This document shows positions 8,028-16,435 of a DNA stretch of 64,000 bases, piece after piece (position 1 is the stretch's first letter; the number at the start of each line of letters is the position of its first letter). Below the pieces are notes generated by a model. That model was not told the origin of the DNA and made no database searches. It was given only the letters and a program-made list of their open reading frames with translations. This DNA comes from Paenibacillus xylanilyticus (lineage in GTDB: Bacteria; Bacillota; Bacilli; Paenibacillales; Paenibacillaceae), in the NCBI RefSeq assembly GCF_009664365.1, contig NZ_CP044310.1:3111001-3175000 (forward strand), read 5' to 3'. The translations under genes and the position numbers were made by a program.

Positions 8028-8058
8028 GGAATCGGCATGAAGTGCCGGTTCTTTTTTG
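8028..8058 (+). terminator. Intrinsic terminator after MFS gene
   Basis: GAATCGGCA tgaag TGCCGGTTC followed by TTTTTT. Confidence 0.75.
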
Positions 8059-8207
8059 TCATTCACGATGAAGTAACCTTGCATATAACCAGCGGTTCAT
8101 CCAAAATGGGATGGGAAGGATCTCTCTACGAGCGTCGTTCGACACGGCCTGGTTCATTACAGCGAGGATGGATTAAACTCAGAGAACGAAAACGGAGGAA
8201 ATAGATC

Positions 8208-8561
8208 ATGACATTGGAAGAATTAACGGAATACTGCTTGTCGTATCCCAGTTCATATGAAGATCATCCATTTGGAGAAGGCTGGACGGCGATACGCCAC
8301 CAAGGAAACCAAAAATTATTTGCACTCATATTGCACAACTATAACGGACATGTCAGTGTGAATCTGAAGTGTGATCCGGAACGTTCGGATTTCCTGCGAA
8401 ACGCATTCCCGGAGGTTATTCCCGGTTACCATATGAACAAGGAACACTGGAACACCGTTAACGTGGAAGGTAATCTGCCTGTCGAGGATGTGCACGGAAT
8501 GATTAAGCACAGTTACGAATTGACACGGCCCAAGCGGGTAAAAAAGAAAAGCGAAGCTTAG
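8208..8561 (+). CDS. MmcQ/YjbR family protein
   Basis: 117 residues, ATG behind CGGAGG. Matches the MmcQ/YjbR (DUF419) family, which has a CyaY-like fold and is often annotated as DNA-binding: YCLSYPSSYEDHPFGEGW near the N-terminus, KLFALI, VNLKCDPERSDFLRNAFPEVIPGYHMNKEHWNTV and a helix with HGMIKHSYELT. The C-terminus is lysine-rich. Single gene; biological role of the family is not firmly known. Confidence 0.9.
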   Translation: MTLEELTEYCLSYPSSYEDHPFGEGWTAIRHQGNQKLFALILHNYNGHVSVNLKCDPERSDFLRNAFPEVIPGYHMNKEHWNTVNVEGNLPVEDVHGMIKHSYELTRPKRVKKKSEA

Positions 8562-8611
8562 TGCAGGATAGTAACTCCCCATTAAGTTGAAGACAAAAGT
8601 TAAAAAGACAA

Positions 8612-8634
8612 AAACCCACCTTGTTAGGTGGGTT
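8612..8634 (-). terminator. Terminator of the sugar ABC transporter operon
   Basis: AAACCCACC ttgtta GGTGGGTTT hairpin. On the minus strand it is followed by TTTTTGTCTTTTT, so it serves the operon ending at 8680; it may weakly stop plus-strand transcripts too. Confidence 0.75.
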
Positions 8635-8679
8635 TCTTAGGGTTTAATTAAACATCATGAGCTTCGGTTGTAGAGCTGC

Positions 8680-9510
8680 TTAGCCTTTGACGGCTCCAGC
8701 CGTGAGGCCGCTTACGATGTATTTCTGACCGAATAAGTACAGGATGAATACAGGCAGCGAAGTCAGTACAAGATTGGCAAAAATCAAATTCCAGTCCCGG
8801 CTGTACTTGCCGTAAAAATTGTAAATTGAAAGCGGCATCGTCCACGTGGAGCTGTCTGTCAGGAAGTAAACCGGAATCGTAATATCATTCCATACCGACA
8901 TGAACACCATGATGGCCACTGTCGCGTTAACCGGCAGAATGAGCGGCGTGACGATCCGAAAGAATACGCCGAACACGCTTGCACCTTCCAGAAACGCAAC
9001 TTCGTCGAGCGCTCTTGGAATGGTTTTGATAAAACCACTGTACAAGAATACACTGAACGCCGTATTCAAAGCGGCATAGATCAGGATAACGCTTGTTATG
9101 CTTCCGTAGAAGCCCAAGCCCTGTACAACCCGAATCGTTGTAATGATTGACATTGGAGCAATGAGTCCCATGAAGAAATACATATAGATCGCTCCGGAGA
9201 CTTTCGTTTCTCTGCGAGCTAGAATGAATGATGCTGCCGAAGATGCCACGATATTGATGACCGAGGATACGCCAGTAATCCAGATACTGTTGAGAAAAGC
9301 CCTGGATAGACCGCCTTCTTCGAAGACCCGCACGTAGTTCGAGAACTGCCATGTATCAGGTAAACTAAGCGAAAAGCTGAGTACCTCGGCGCTTGTTTTG
9401 AATGAACCGAAGATCAGAATCACGAGCGGCAGAAGAACAATCAGGGAGGCCAGAATTAGAAATCCTTCCACAATGTAATTGCGGATGGCAAGTTTGCGAG
9501 TATAGCCCAT
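8680..9510 (-). CDS. Carbohydrate ABC transporter permease, MalG type
   Basis: Inner-membrane permease of the CUT1 family, 276 residues, six predicted membrane segments. The cytoplasmic EAA loop that docks the ATPase is DEVAFLEGASVFGVFFRIV-TPLILP at about residues 185-210; the C-terminus GQKYIVSGLTAGAVKG is diagnostic for MalG-like subunits. It begins one base after the stop of the partner permease, with AAGGAGG inside that gene's end, showing translational coupling. No ATPase is encoded here, as is usual for Bacillota CUT1 systems that share MsmX. Confidence 0.93.
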   Translation of the reverse strand: MGYTRKLAIRNYIVEGFLILASLIVLLPLVILIFGSFKTSAEVLSFSLSLPDTWQFSNYVRVFEEGGLSRAFLNSIWITGVSSVINIVASSAASFILARRETKVSGAIYMYFFMGLIAPMSIITTIRVVQGLGFYGSITSVILIYAALNTAFSVFLYSGFIKTIPRALDEVAFLEGASVFGVFFRIVTPLILPVNATVAIMVFMSVWNDITIPVYFLTDSSTWTMPLSIYNFYGKYSRDWNLIFANLVLTSLPVFILYLFGQKYIVSGLTAGAVKG

Positions 9511-9511
9511 G

Positions 9512-10384
9512 TTATTCGGTAACCTCCTTACGACGCATAAAAATCAGCAGCGGAATGGCGATAATGGTGACAACGACGAACAGCAGTGTATTGACTGCGG
9601 TACCGAGTCCCCAGTTGCCTTCACCGAAGGAACGCAGAATAATGGTACCCACAACCTGAGAAGCATTACCCGGACCCCCGCCGGTCATGACGTAGACTTC
9701 GGAAAATACTTTGAGTCCACCGATTAGGGTCAGCATCAGGTTGATATTAATGGCTGGCAGCAGCAGTGGCAGCGTGATTTTAAAGAAGCTTTTCCATGAG
9801 CTAGCCCCGTCAATGGTTGCCGCTTCGTAATATTCCTGAGAAATGGATTGCAGCCCGGCCAGATAGATGGCCATTTGAAATCCGGCGCTTTGCCATATGG
9901 AGACGATGGCGATGGTCCAGATGACGATGGATGGATTGGTCAGCCAAGCCTGGCTTAATGAGTGCAAGCCTACAGCTTCGAGCAATTTGTTAATCGTGCC
10001 TTCGGTTCGCAGCATCGGTGTAAACAAAATACTGATGACGAGAATGCTCAGAATGGAAGGGGAGTAGAAAATGGCACGCAGCAGATTTTTGGTTCGTAGT
10101 CTCATGTTAAGTCCTACGGCCAGCAATAGACCGATGACATTTTTGCCAACGACAGTGACGATTGCGAAGATCGCCGTATTTTGCAGTGCCAGGATCAGCG
10201 TTTTGTCAGAGAAAATCTTCTTGAAGTTGTCCCAGCCGATGAACTGAAGTTCCAGTCGATCCAGCCGCCAATCCGTAAATGAGTAGTAGAATCCTGCGAT
10301 GGCTGGGATGACGAAAAAGATGGAGTAGATCAGCAATGCCGGATAGATCATGTAGTACGAATACAGATTTTTAGCCCTTTTCAT
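9512..10384 (-). CDS. Carbohydrate ABC transporter permease, MalF type
   Basis: CUT1 permease of 290 residues with six predicted membrane segments. N-terminus YYMIYPALLIYSIFFVIPAIAGFYYSFTDW is typical for this subunit, and the EAA loop is YYEAATIDGASSWKSFFKITLP followed by LLLP. It lies between the binding-protein gene (70 bases upstream, separated by a perfect hairpin) and the MalG-type gene. Pairs with the latter to form the membrane channel. Confidence 0.93.
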   Translation of the reverse strand: MKRAKNLYSYYMIYPALLIYSIFFVIPAIAGFYYSFTDWRLDRLELQFIGWDNFKKIFSDKTLILALQNTAIFAIVTVVGKNVIGLLLAVGLNMRLRTKNLLRAIFYSPSILSILVISILFTPMLRTEGTINKLLEAVGLHSLSQAWLTNPSIVIWTIAIVSIWQSAGFQMAIYLAGLQSISQEYYEAATIDGASSWKSFFKITLPLLLPAININLMLTLIGGLKVFSEVYVMTGGGPGNASQVVGTIILRSFGEGNWGLGTAVNTLLFVVVTIIAIPLLIFMRRKEVTE

Positions 10385-10405
10385 GTCTCACACTCCGTTA
10401 TAGCT

Positions 10406-10440
10406 CGGGCAGCATAGATAACAAGAATCTATGCTGCCCG
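10406..10440 (-). repeat. Perfect 14-bp stem-loop between binding-protein and permease genes
   Basis: CGGGCAGCATAGAT and ATCTATGCTGCCCG pair perfectly around a 7-base loop. A T-run follows only on the plus strand, so for the minus-strand operon it is not a standard terminator. It most likely acts as an mRNA 3'-protecting or attenuating hairpin that raises binding-protein over permease levels. Confidence 0.75.
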
Positions 10441-10454
10441 GTTTTTTTATCTTC

Positions 10455-11774
10455 TTAGAAACCGGCCACACCTTTGTCCTGCATCAGCTGGCTGAACTTC
10501 TCGTCCCAAGCCTTCAGTACTTCTTCCGGTGATAATCCGCCTGCAAATTGATCCTGCAGCAATCTGTACAGTTCACTGCGGTCAACGAGCATATAAGCAT
10601 CAGTCGTTAGTACCGTTTTCTTAGGCGTAATGTAATTGTCTACGATATCCTGTTTATAGGCAGGCAGCTCAGGTGTTGTTACGTCACTGAAATTGGATAC
10701 ATAACCTTTTGAATCAACGATCTTCTGAGCAACTTCCTTCGAAGCAATAAAGTCGAGGAACTGTTTGGCTTCTTCCAGATGTTTGGATTTCTTCGGAATG
10801 AACAGCTGACCGCCGAGTGGACTCGCACCCAGACTCGCATCCTGTGTAGATGGAATAGGGAATACGCCGAGTTCCATGCTCGGGTCCTGCTCGGCCACAC
10901 CTTCAATCAGCCAGTCACCCATAAACATCATGGCGACTTCCTTGTTCAGGAATTTACCCACGGCCATATCGTAGCTGTCGCTAAGCACGTCTGTGTTGGT
11001 GTAACCTTTGGTGTACACTTCGTACTGCTGCTCCAGGAAGGTTTTGAACTCCGGAATATCGGACCATTTTTTCTTATTGCTGTTCAGGTCATCAAAGAAC
11101 GTAGGGTCATTCTTGGCTGCGAAGTCGGCAAAAGCTGCTGCTGGCCAGATGTTGGCTGCCCAGGCATCTTTGTAAGGCATAAATACGGGAGTGATGCCGC
11201 TCGCCTTAATCTTTTCGCATATAGCCAAAAACTCTTCATAGTTTGTCGGAATGGACAAACCAAGGTCTTCAAAGATCTGTTTGTTGTATACGACCCCTTG
11301 CATGCCTGTATCCTGGCTGACATGGAAACTGTAGAGATGACCGCCGGCAGAAAGGACGTCCTTGTTCACAATTCTGCTCGCCCAAGGCTCGTTATCCAGA
11401 ATTTCAAAATTACGTTCCAGGTTCAGGTCCGTCACAGCACTCGCCAGGTTGTATTGAATGATATCGGGCGTTTCATCAACCGCCAGCTTGGTTTGCAGTA
11501 CAGTTGTGGTCTGTTCTGCTGGAATAAGCTGCAGATTCACACGTACGTTTGTCTGTTTTTCAAACTCATCCAGAATGTCCTGCTGAATAAAGGCAGAGTC
11601 CTGCGAGCTTTTGGAAATGGCGAGTTCCAATGTGACCTTGGAACCTTTGCTGTCTCCTCCAGCAGCTGTTCCGGAATCACTTCCTCCAGATCCGCATGCG
11701 GTTAATGATATGGATAATAAACTGGCCAAAACGATGGATGCTGCTTTTTTTCTTTTATGATTCTTCAATGCCAA
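10455..11774 (-). CDS. Extracellular sugar-binding lipoprotein of the ABC transporter
   Basis: 439-residue solute-binding protein of family 1 (MalE-like). Signal peptide with lipobox LTACG (Cys about 27) and a Gly/Ser-rich linker; then VTLELAISKSS, the canonical EFEKQTNVRVNLQLIPAEQTTT, GVVYNKQIFEDLGLSIPTNYEEFLAICEKIKASGITPVF and MFMGDWLIEG, all hallmark CUT1 binding-protein segments. It is the first gene of the operon and divergent from the YesM/YesN pair, which is the usual arrangement for sensing the same oligosaccharide. The sugar cannot be named from sequence. Confidence 0.93.
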   Translation of the reverse strand: MALKNHKRKKAASIVLASLLSISLTACGSGGSDSGTAAGGDSKGSKVTLELAISKSSQDSAFIQQDILDEFEKQTNVRVNLQLIPAEQTTTVLQTKLAVDETPDIIQYNLASAVTDLNLERNFEILDNEPWASRIVNKDVLSAGGHLYSFHVSQDTGMQGVVYNKQIFEDLGLSIPTNYEEFLAICEKIKASGITPVFMPYKDAWAANIWPAAAFADFAAKNDPTFFDDLNSNKKKWSDIPEFKTFLEQQYEVYTKGYTNTDVLSDSYDMAVGKFLNKEVAMMFMGDWLIEGVAEQDPSMELGVFPIPSTQDASLGASPLGGQLFIPKKSKHLEEAKQFLDFIASKEVAQKIVDSKGYVSNFSDVTTPELPAYKQDIVDNYITPKKTVLTTDAYMLVDRSELYRLLQDQFAGGLSPEEVLKAWDEKFSQLMQDKGVAGF

Positions 11775-11946
11775 TCCCCCTCTAAAACGTTTGATGAATC
11801 CATTTACAAACTTGATTATAAATTTTTATCTGCTCCCGGTACATGTCTGTGCTTGAACGTTCATGTGTAATATTCTGAACTTGAAATCGCTATCATTTCA
11901 AACGTTCACATGATACAGTAGGACATAATTAATTGGGAGACGCATC
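11775..11946. promoter_or_regulatory. Divergent control region between sugar transporter and YesM/YesN
   Basis: 172-base intergenic region containing the dyad TTGAAAT-N7-ATTTCAA (11881-11901) and two copies of AACGTTCA (about 11857 and 11902), one followed by TGTGT and one by CATGA. These are candidate sites for the YesN-type regulator, whose family binds direct or inverted repeats in such divergent regions. No proof beyond position. Confidence 0.4.
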
Positions 11947-13740
11947 ATGATGGGGAACAGGAGGACATGTAGAAGGATGATAAAGCTGATACATCGGGCA
12001 ACACAATTCAGTTTGCAAACGAAGGTATTCTTGACATTTCTGGCCCTGCTAATGTTCGTGCTGGGCTGTTTTATCGTTTATGTAAACGTTATCGTTATCC
12101 GCCCGCTCAAACAAAAAACGGAGCAGGATATGCTGGTGACAGCGACTAAAGTCAGAGAGCAGGTTGATCTCTATGTCGAGCAGCAGAACCAGTTGTCCCA
12201 GCGAATTTTGGCCAGCAAGGATATCTTTGCAACGATGGAGAAGAGTTCCGCGGCTCACAGTAATTTCGAGAGGCTGAATCAGATCCGGAAGCTGAAAGAC
12301 ATCATGTTTCAGGCCATCGGACCCAGCATGAATATGAAGGACATGACGATCTATGACAAGGAAGGGGTACTGCTTACCTCGTACCTGGGAAGTGGAGATC
12401 TTCCCGCCATGCTCAGCAGTATGGTGGCTAACAGCGGCGATGGACGAGAGTGGGAAGGGAACGGATTCATTCTGGTGCGCCAAGAAGATACGATCTCCTT
12501 CGTCCGCACAATCAATGATCAGAACGGGAAGGTGTACGGTTACTTGAGTATTCTAATGGATCAGGCTTATATCCAAAAACTTACTGACGGAATTGCTGCA
12601 GGGGAGGTGTATATTCTGAACCAGCAAGGTAAGCAAATGACCGGATCAGAATCGGGAACCATGTTGTCGAAATGGACCAAACCGATATCCGACGAAGGAT
12701 TGGAAGTGGACAAACAGAACAACTACGTCACGCATTCGACCTCCCCCAGCACGGGATGGATTACCTATATCGTTACACCGAAACAGTCAGTACTGGGCTC
12801 GATCCATTCGGTACAGAGTATGTCGATTCTACTGATTACAGCCTTGATGCTGGTGTCTTTTGTGTATATCCTCTTGACCACACGCAATTTGCTGCTTCCG
12901 ATCCGCAAGCTTCGCAGTCAGATCTGGCGTATCAATTACAGCAACATGAATCTGAAGGTCGACGAGAGACCGAAGAACAATGACTTGCTGCTGCTGAATG
13001 AAGCCTTTCAGGATTTGATGGAACGGTTGCAGCAATCGATAGACCGGGAAAAGGCAGCATTACATGAAGAAGTCATGGCGCGCAATTCGGCTTTGCAGGC
13101 TCAGATTGCTCCTCATTTTATACACAACGTCCTGTATCTCATCAGCATCGCAGCACAGGAGGGAAAGACCAAGGTTGTATCGGATATGTGCAAACATCTC
13201 TCGGACAGTCTGCGCTATATTGTGTCTTCTCCTTATGCACACGTGACCTTGGCAGATGAGCTGGAGCATACGAGACACTACTTGTCACTTGTACAGCAGA
13301 AGTATGAAGAAGATCTGGAGTGGGAAATTCATGCCGACGCTTTGGCAAGCGAAATACGACTTCCGAGGCTGGTCATTCAACCTTTTGTAGAGAATTGCAT
13401 TGAACATGCCTTTTCCAATACGGCACCGCCTTGGCGCATTCAAATTACGGTGAAACAATATAACGGACTATGGGCTCTGGAGATTAAGGATAACGGAGAG
13501 GGCTTCCCACTTGAGAAAATGCAGGAGATCCTCGCAAAGGTTCAGGAATCCGCTGCTGGAGAGAACCATCTTCTCAATCACCCAACGTCCCTTGGTAATA
13601 TGGGGATGCTCAATAGCATCAACCGGCTCAAACTGATGTATAGCAATCGGCTTTTTTTCAATATTTTCAACAATCACGCACATGGCGAAAACGGAGCCAC
13701 CATTCAGATCATCGGCTCGCTAACAAAGGATTTTTACTAG
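11947..13740 (+). CDS. YesM-type sensor histidine kinase
   Basis: 597-residue membrane kinase. Order: first membrane segment about residues 28-50, extracytoplasmic dCache-like sensor to about 285, second membrane segment about 290-312, HAMP, then the His_kinase domain with QAQIAPHFIHNVLYLIS (phospho-acceptor His in the HFIHN box) and a HATPase with FVENCIEHAF, DNGEGFP and LGNMGMLNSINRLKL. This architecture is the YesM/LytS class. It is followed after 15 bases by its response regulator and is divergent from the sugar transporter, so it probably senses the incoming sugar or its loaded binding protein. Confidence 0.93.
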   Translation: MMGNRRTCRRMIKLIHRATQFSLQTKVFLTFLALLMFVLGCFIVYVNVIVIRPLKQKTEQDMLVTATKVREQVDLYVEQQNQLSQRILASKDIFATMEKSSAAHSNFERLNQIRKLKDIMFQAIGPSMNMKDMTIYDKEGVLLTSYLGSGDLPAMLSSMVANSGDGREWEGNGFILVRQEDTISFVRTINDQNGKVYGYLSILMDQAYIQKLTDGIAAGEVYILNQQGKQMTGSESGTMLSKWTKPISDEGLEVDKQNNYVTHSTSPSTGWITYIVTPKQSVLGSIHSVQSMSILLITALMLVSFVYILLTTRNLLLPIRKLRSQIWRINYSNMNLKVDERPKNNDLLLLNEAFQDLMERLQQSIDREKAALHEEVMARNSALQAQIAPHFIHNVLYLISIAAQEGKTKVVSDMCKHLSDSLRYIVSSPYAHVTLADELEHTRHYLSLVQQKYEEDLEWEIHADALASEIRLPRLVIQPFVENCIEHAFSNTAPPWRIQITVKQYNGLWALEIKDNGEGFPLEKMQEILAKVQESAAGENHLLNHPTSLGNMGMLNSINRLKLMYSNRLFFNIFNNHAHGENGATIQIIGSLTKDFY

Positions 13741-13755
13741 GCAAAGGGGAGACAT

Positions 13756-15270
13756 GTGATGTATAACATCATGATAGTAGAGGATAGCAAACCAATATTG
13801 CGTAACATAAAAATGCTTTTGGATGCGCTTACCCTGCCCGTTCATGTGGTGGCTACAGCAGCGAATGGAGAGGATGCCCTGGCTGCAATTCAGGTTGAGC
13901 CCATTGATCTGCTGCTAACCGATATTCGGATGCCGAAGATGGACGGGTTATCGTTGATTGAGCAGGCGAAGAAAGCGAATCCGGACTTGAAAGTGATTCT
14001 GATTAGTGGCTATAGCGACTTTGAATATACACGAAAAGCGCTCAACCTGCAGGTGTTCGACTATTTGCTGAAACCGGTAGAGCAAGAAGCGTTAGAAGAG
14101 GTCATGAGACGGGTGATTGACCAGCTTGATCAGCAGAAATCCAGAAATTTGAATGTCCTGCAAGAGGTTGTCGAGCCTCAGTGTTATGCTGAAGTGCAAA
14201 AGGGAGAGGACTTTTCGCTGTATTCTCAGATGATGATCATTTTGCGCAAGCAGCCATTTACACCCGGGAAGGAACAATGGACACAGCAGACGATTCTTGG
14301 CGCCGTGGAGGTACTTTTTGCTCCGCAGCCTTGTCGTGTGTTACAGAGTCAAACGCCGAATCAATATATCGTTCTCGTAAACAAGGGAGCGCTTGCTGCA
14401 TATTCCTCCTTGCATGAATGTCTGGAATCACTTCGTCGGCATTTGGTTACGTATCATATGGATGCGATGATTGGAGGGCAGCTGCTGTCCTCTGATTCGG
14501 GACATCTGCCTGAAGTCTATCATCAAATAACGTCTATATTGTCTGCACAGCAGCGGTTGAACCAAGGATTGGCACTCGATACCGGAAATCCGGTTTCGAC
14601 GGCCAGGCTGGAATCAGGATGTCTGGATTCCGCCTTGGAATCCACATTTGTGCAAATGATACAGGCTTATCAGAAAGATCGGTTCGCTCTGAAGCTCTCC
14701 GAGCTGCTGGATCGTTGGGCGGGGGAGCATGTGCATGTGAGAGAGGTGGAACGTTTCATTGGGTTATTGGTGGACACATTCGCTCATTTGTACGAAGAAC
14801 AAGGATCGGGGATCAGGCTCGGTCTTGAGCATCGGGCCAAACAGCTCTTGGAAGCACCGACATATGCAGAATTCTGCCAGGAACTACAGGAATGGACAGG
14901 GCAGTGTTTTGATATGCTGCAGTCGCAAGTCCGAAAAAGCAAGGAGCTCCTATTCGAGCAGATGGACGAGTATATCAAGCTTCATAAATATTCCCATTTA
15001 TCCATCAACGACGTTGCTTTGAAGTTTCACGTCAGTCCATCTTATGTGAGCAGGGTGATCAAAAAAGTAACACAAGCCACGTTTGTTCAGTATTATACCC
15101 GGCTGAGAATACAGGAAGCCTGCAGGCTGATGGAACAGCAGCCTGATATGAAGTTTAAGGAATTATCGGACCTCCTATCCTTCAGTGATCAGCATTATTT
15201 CTCTAAGGTGTTCAAGGAGTATACAGGATACAGCCCTACGGAATACAAAGAATTGATGCCTGATATTTAG
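13756..15270 (+). CDS. YesN-type response regulator with AraC DNA-binding domain
   Basis: 504 residues. REC domain at 1-120 with acidic pocket ED (9-10), phospho-acceptor Asp56 in LLTDIRMPKMDGLSL and Lys in YLLKP; a long middle region; two helix-turn-helix units of AraC type at about 405-500 (HLSINDVALKFHVSPSYVSRVIK and SFSDQHYFSKVFKEYTGYSPTEYK). Cytosolic activator phosphorylated by the preceding kinase; likely target is the divergent sugar ABC operon. Start is ATG 13756 behind AAAGGGGAG; a second ATG follows immediately. Confidence 0.93.
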   Translation: MMYNIMIVEDSKPILRNIKMLLDALTLPVHVVATAANGEDALAAIQVEPIDLLLTDIRMPKMDGLSLIEQAKKANPDLKVILISGYSDFEYTRKALNLQVFDYLLKPVEQEALEEVMRRVIDQLDQQKSRNLNVLQEVVEPQCYAEVQKGEDFSLYSQMMIILRKQPFTPGKEQWTQQTILGAVEVLFAPQPCRVLQSQTPNQYIVLVNKGALAAYSSLHECLESLRRHLVTYHMDAMIGGQLLSSDSGHLPEVYHQITSILSAQQRLNQGLALDTGNPVSTARLESGCLDSALESTFVQMIQAYQKDRFALKLSELLDRWAGEHVHVREVERFIGLLVDTFAHLYEEQGSGIRLGLEHRAKQLLEAPTYAEFCQELQEWTGQCFDMLQSQVRKSKELLFEQMDEYIKLHKYSHLSINDVALKFHVSPSYVSRVIKKVTQATFVQYYTRLRIQEACRLMEQQPDMKFKELSDLLSFSDQHYFSKVFKEYTGYSPTEYKELMPDI

Positions 15271-15324
15271 AATAATTTGTAATACTCCTTCTTGGGTAAT
15301 AATTAGATAGAAGGAGGGATTTGC

Positions 15325-15672
15325 ATTAGAGCATTCAAAGGTTCGTTAATGGGTTGTGTTGTTGTTATGTTATTTTTGTTGCTTGCTTGCGGAGCTGATG
15401 ATATTAAACACAGCAAGACGGATCATTGGAATGTTTCGCTTCAGCGATCCACAGGTTCATACGGAATTGTCTATATAGGGGATGAGACAAAAATTAGCGA
15501 TTTCAAATATGATGTTTCAGGAACAAACATCTCGCAGCGAGGTAGTGCCTTGAGTGAGCATACCACACCCTTTAATATGTCTGGAACGGTGACGGATTCA
15601 GAGAAGAACAGTGATCCCATTCAATTCGTGATTAGCTGGAACAATCAAATTGAATCCGTAACCTTTCAGTAA
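15325..15672 (+). CDS. Small putative lipoprotein, likely ATT start
   Basis: No family recognised. AAGGAGGG (15311-15318) is 7 bases from an in-frame ATT at 15325, giving MRAFKGSLMGCVVVMLFLLLACGADD, a proper lipoprotein signal with positive N-region and lipobox LLACG. Starting at ATG 15349 instead would leave no ribosome-binding site and no positive charge. The in-frame-looking TTG at 15321 runs into TAG. The mature part (about 90 residues) has beta-strand character: GSYGIVYIGDE, KYDVSGTN, and a closing VISWNNQIESVTF, resembling small Ig-like lipoproteins. Own terminator follows; unrelated to the upstream kinase system. Confidence 0.75.
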   Translation: MRAFKGSLMGCVVVMLFLLLACGADDIKHSKTDHWNVSLQRSTGSYGIVYIGDETKISDFKYDVSGTNISQRGSALSEHTTPFNMSGTVTDSEKNSDPIQFVISWNNQIESVTFQ

Positions 15673-15682
15673 GAAACAACAG

Positions 15683-15715
15683 AAACCTAGCTCCCAAACG
15701 GGTACTAGGTTTTTT
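15683..15715 (+). terminator. Intrinsic terminator
   Basis: AAACCTAG ctcccaaacgggta CTAGGTTT followed by TTT, after the small lipoprotein gene. Confidence 0.75.
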
Positions 15716-15724
15716 AGTTTTTCT

Positions 15725-16138
15725 TTAATTGGTCACCGATTGACCCATCTTATTCTTTTTATGGATAGCTTCCGTTCCTGCAGCGATGGCGGTTTTATAA
15801 TAGTCACATTTGTGTTCAATGACTTCCATAGTCTTTCTCAGTTCTTCCATTTGTGCTTGCACACTGGCCTTACGTTCAATGAACATGTCGTATCTTTCCT
15901 GCAGCGTGGAGTCACCTTCGGAACACCATTCAATGAAATCCTTGATATCCTTAATCGGCATACCAGTGAGTTTCAAGCACTGAATAATTTTCAGAAAATC
16001 AATGTCCGATTCTTTAAACTTGCGCACTCCGCTCGGGGTACGTTCGACGAAAGGCATAAGCCCTTCTTTATCATAATAACGCAATGTATATACGGTGAGA
16101 TTCAATTCTCTGGCAACTTCGCTGATCGAGTATGTCAT
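15725..16138 (-). CDS. MerR-family regulator, AdhR-like
   Basis: 137-residue DNA-binding regulator. Start ATG 16138 behind AAAGGAAG gives MTYSISEVARELNLTVYTLRYYDKEGLMPFVERTPSGVRKF, the complete MerR winged-helix, followed by a dimerisation coiled coil (about residues 75-115: ERKASVQAQMEELRKTMEVIEHK). A longer frame to 16204 lacks a ribosome-binding site. It is divergent from a zinc alcohol dehydrogenase, as in Bacillus adhR-adhA, where the regulator responds to aldehydes such as formaldehyde or methylglyoxal. Only Cys residues in the mid-region (CLKL and WCSEG) could serve as an electrophile sensor. Confidence 0.9.
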   Translation of the reverse strand: MTYSISEVARELNLTVYTLRYYDKEGLMPFVERTPSGVRKFKESDIDFLKIIQCLKLTGMPIKDIKDFIEWCSEGDSTLQERYDMFIERKASVQAQMEELRKTMEVIEHKCDYYKTAIAAGTEAIHKKNKMGQSVTN

Positions 16139-16170
16139 ACGGATCTTCCTTTCTAACGGTATAGACTTCG

Positions 16171-16223
16171 AGTTAACTCTAGTTTCTGTGGGGAATCTTA
16201 TCACGGTATATACAGGATGTCAA
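16171..16223 (-). promoter_or_regulatory. Promoter and operator of the MerR-family gene
   Basis: On the minus strand TTGACA (16223-16218), 17 bases, TAAGAT (16200-16195), followed by CTAGAGTTAACT (16182-16171). The same 12-mer lies in the target promoter at 16299-16310. Its position downstream of the start site fits autorepression. Confidence 0.65.
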
Positions 16224-16293
16224 AGTCAGCAATGATACTAAGGGGACTTAGAAATATCTTAATCCATTTCAATAAAAAAAGTAGAAAAGATAT

Positions 16294-16324
16294 TTGACCT
16301 AGAGTTAACTAGAGGGATTAAGAT
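16294..16324 (+). promoter_or_regulatory. MerR-type promoter of the alcohol dehydrogenase with 19-bp spacer
   Basis: TTGACC (16294-16299), exactly 19 bases, TAAGAT (16319-16324). The overlong spacer is the hallmark of MerR-activated promoters, and it contains the AGTTAACT dyad and the 12-mer CTAGAGTTAACT shared with the regulator's own promoter. Confidence 0.8.
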
Positions 16325-16435
16325 GATTCTTGCCGAGAGAATAAGAAGAAAAAATTGGTCAATGTATCAATCGTGATCCTTGCCCCTGAATGGGTGTATT
16401 CTCTTGGAAGATGAACATCTTAGGAGGTTTCAAAC

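Noticed and set aside
10779..11705. Long open frame (308 codons) on the plus strand
   Set aside because: Antisense shadow of the sugar-binding protein gene; no ribosome-binding site and no domain signal.
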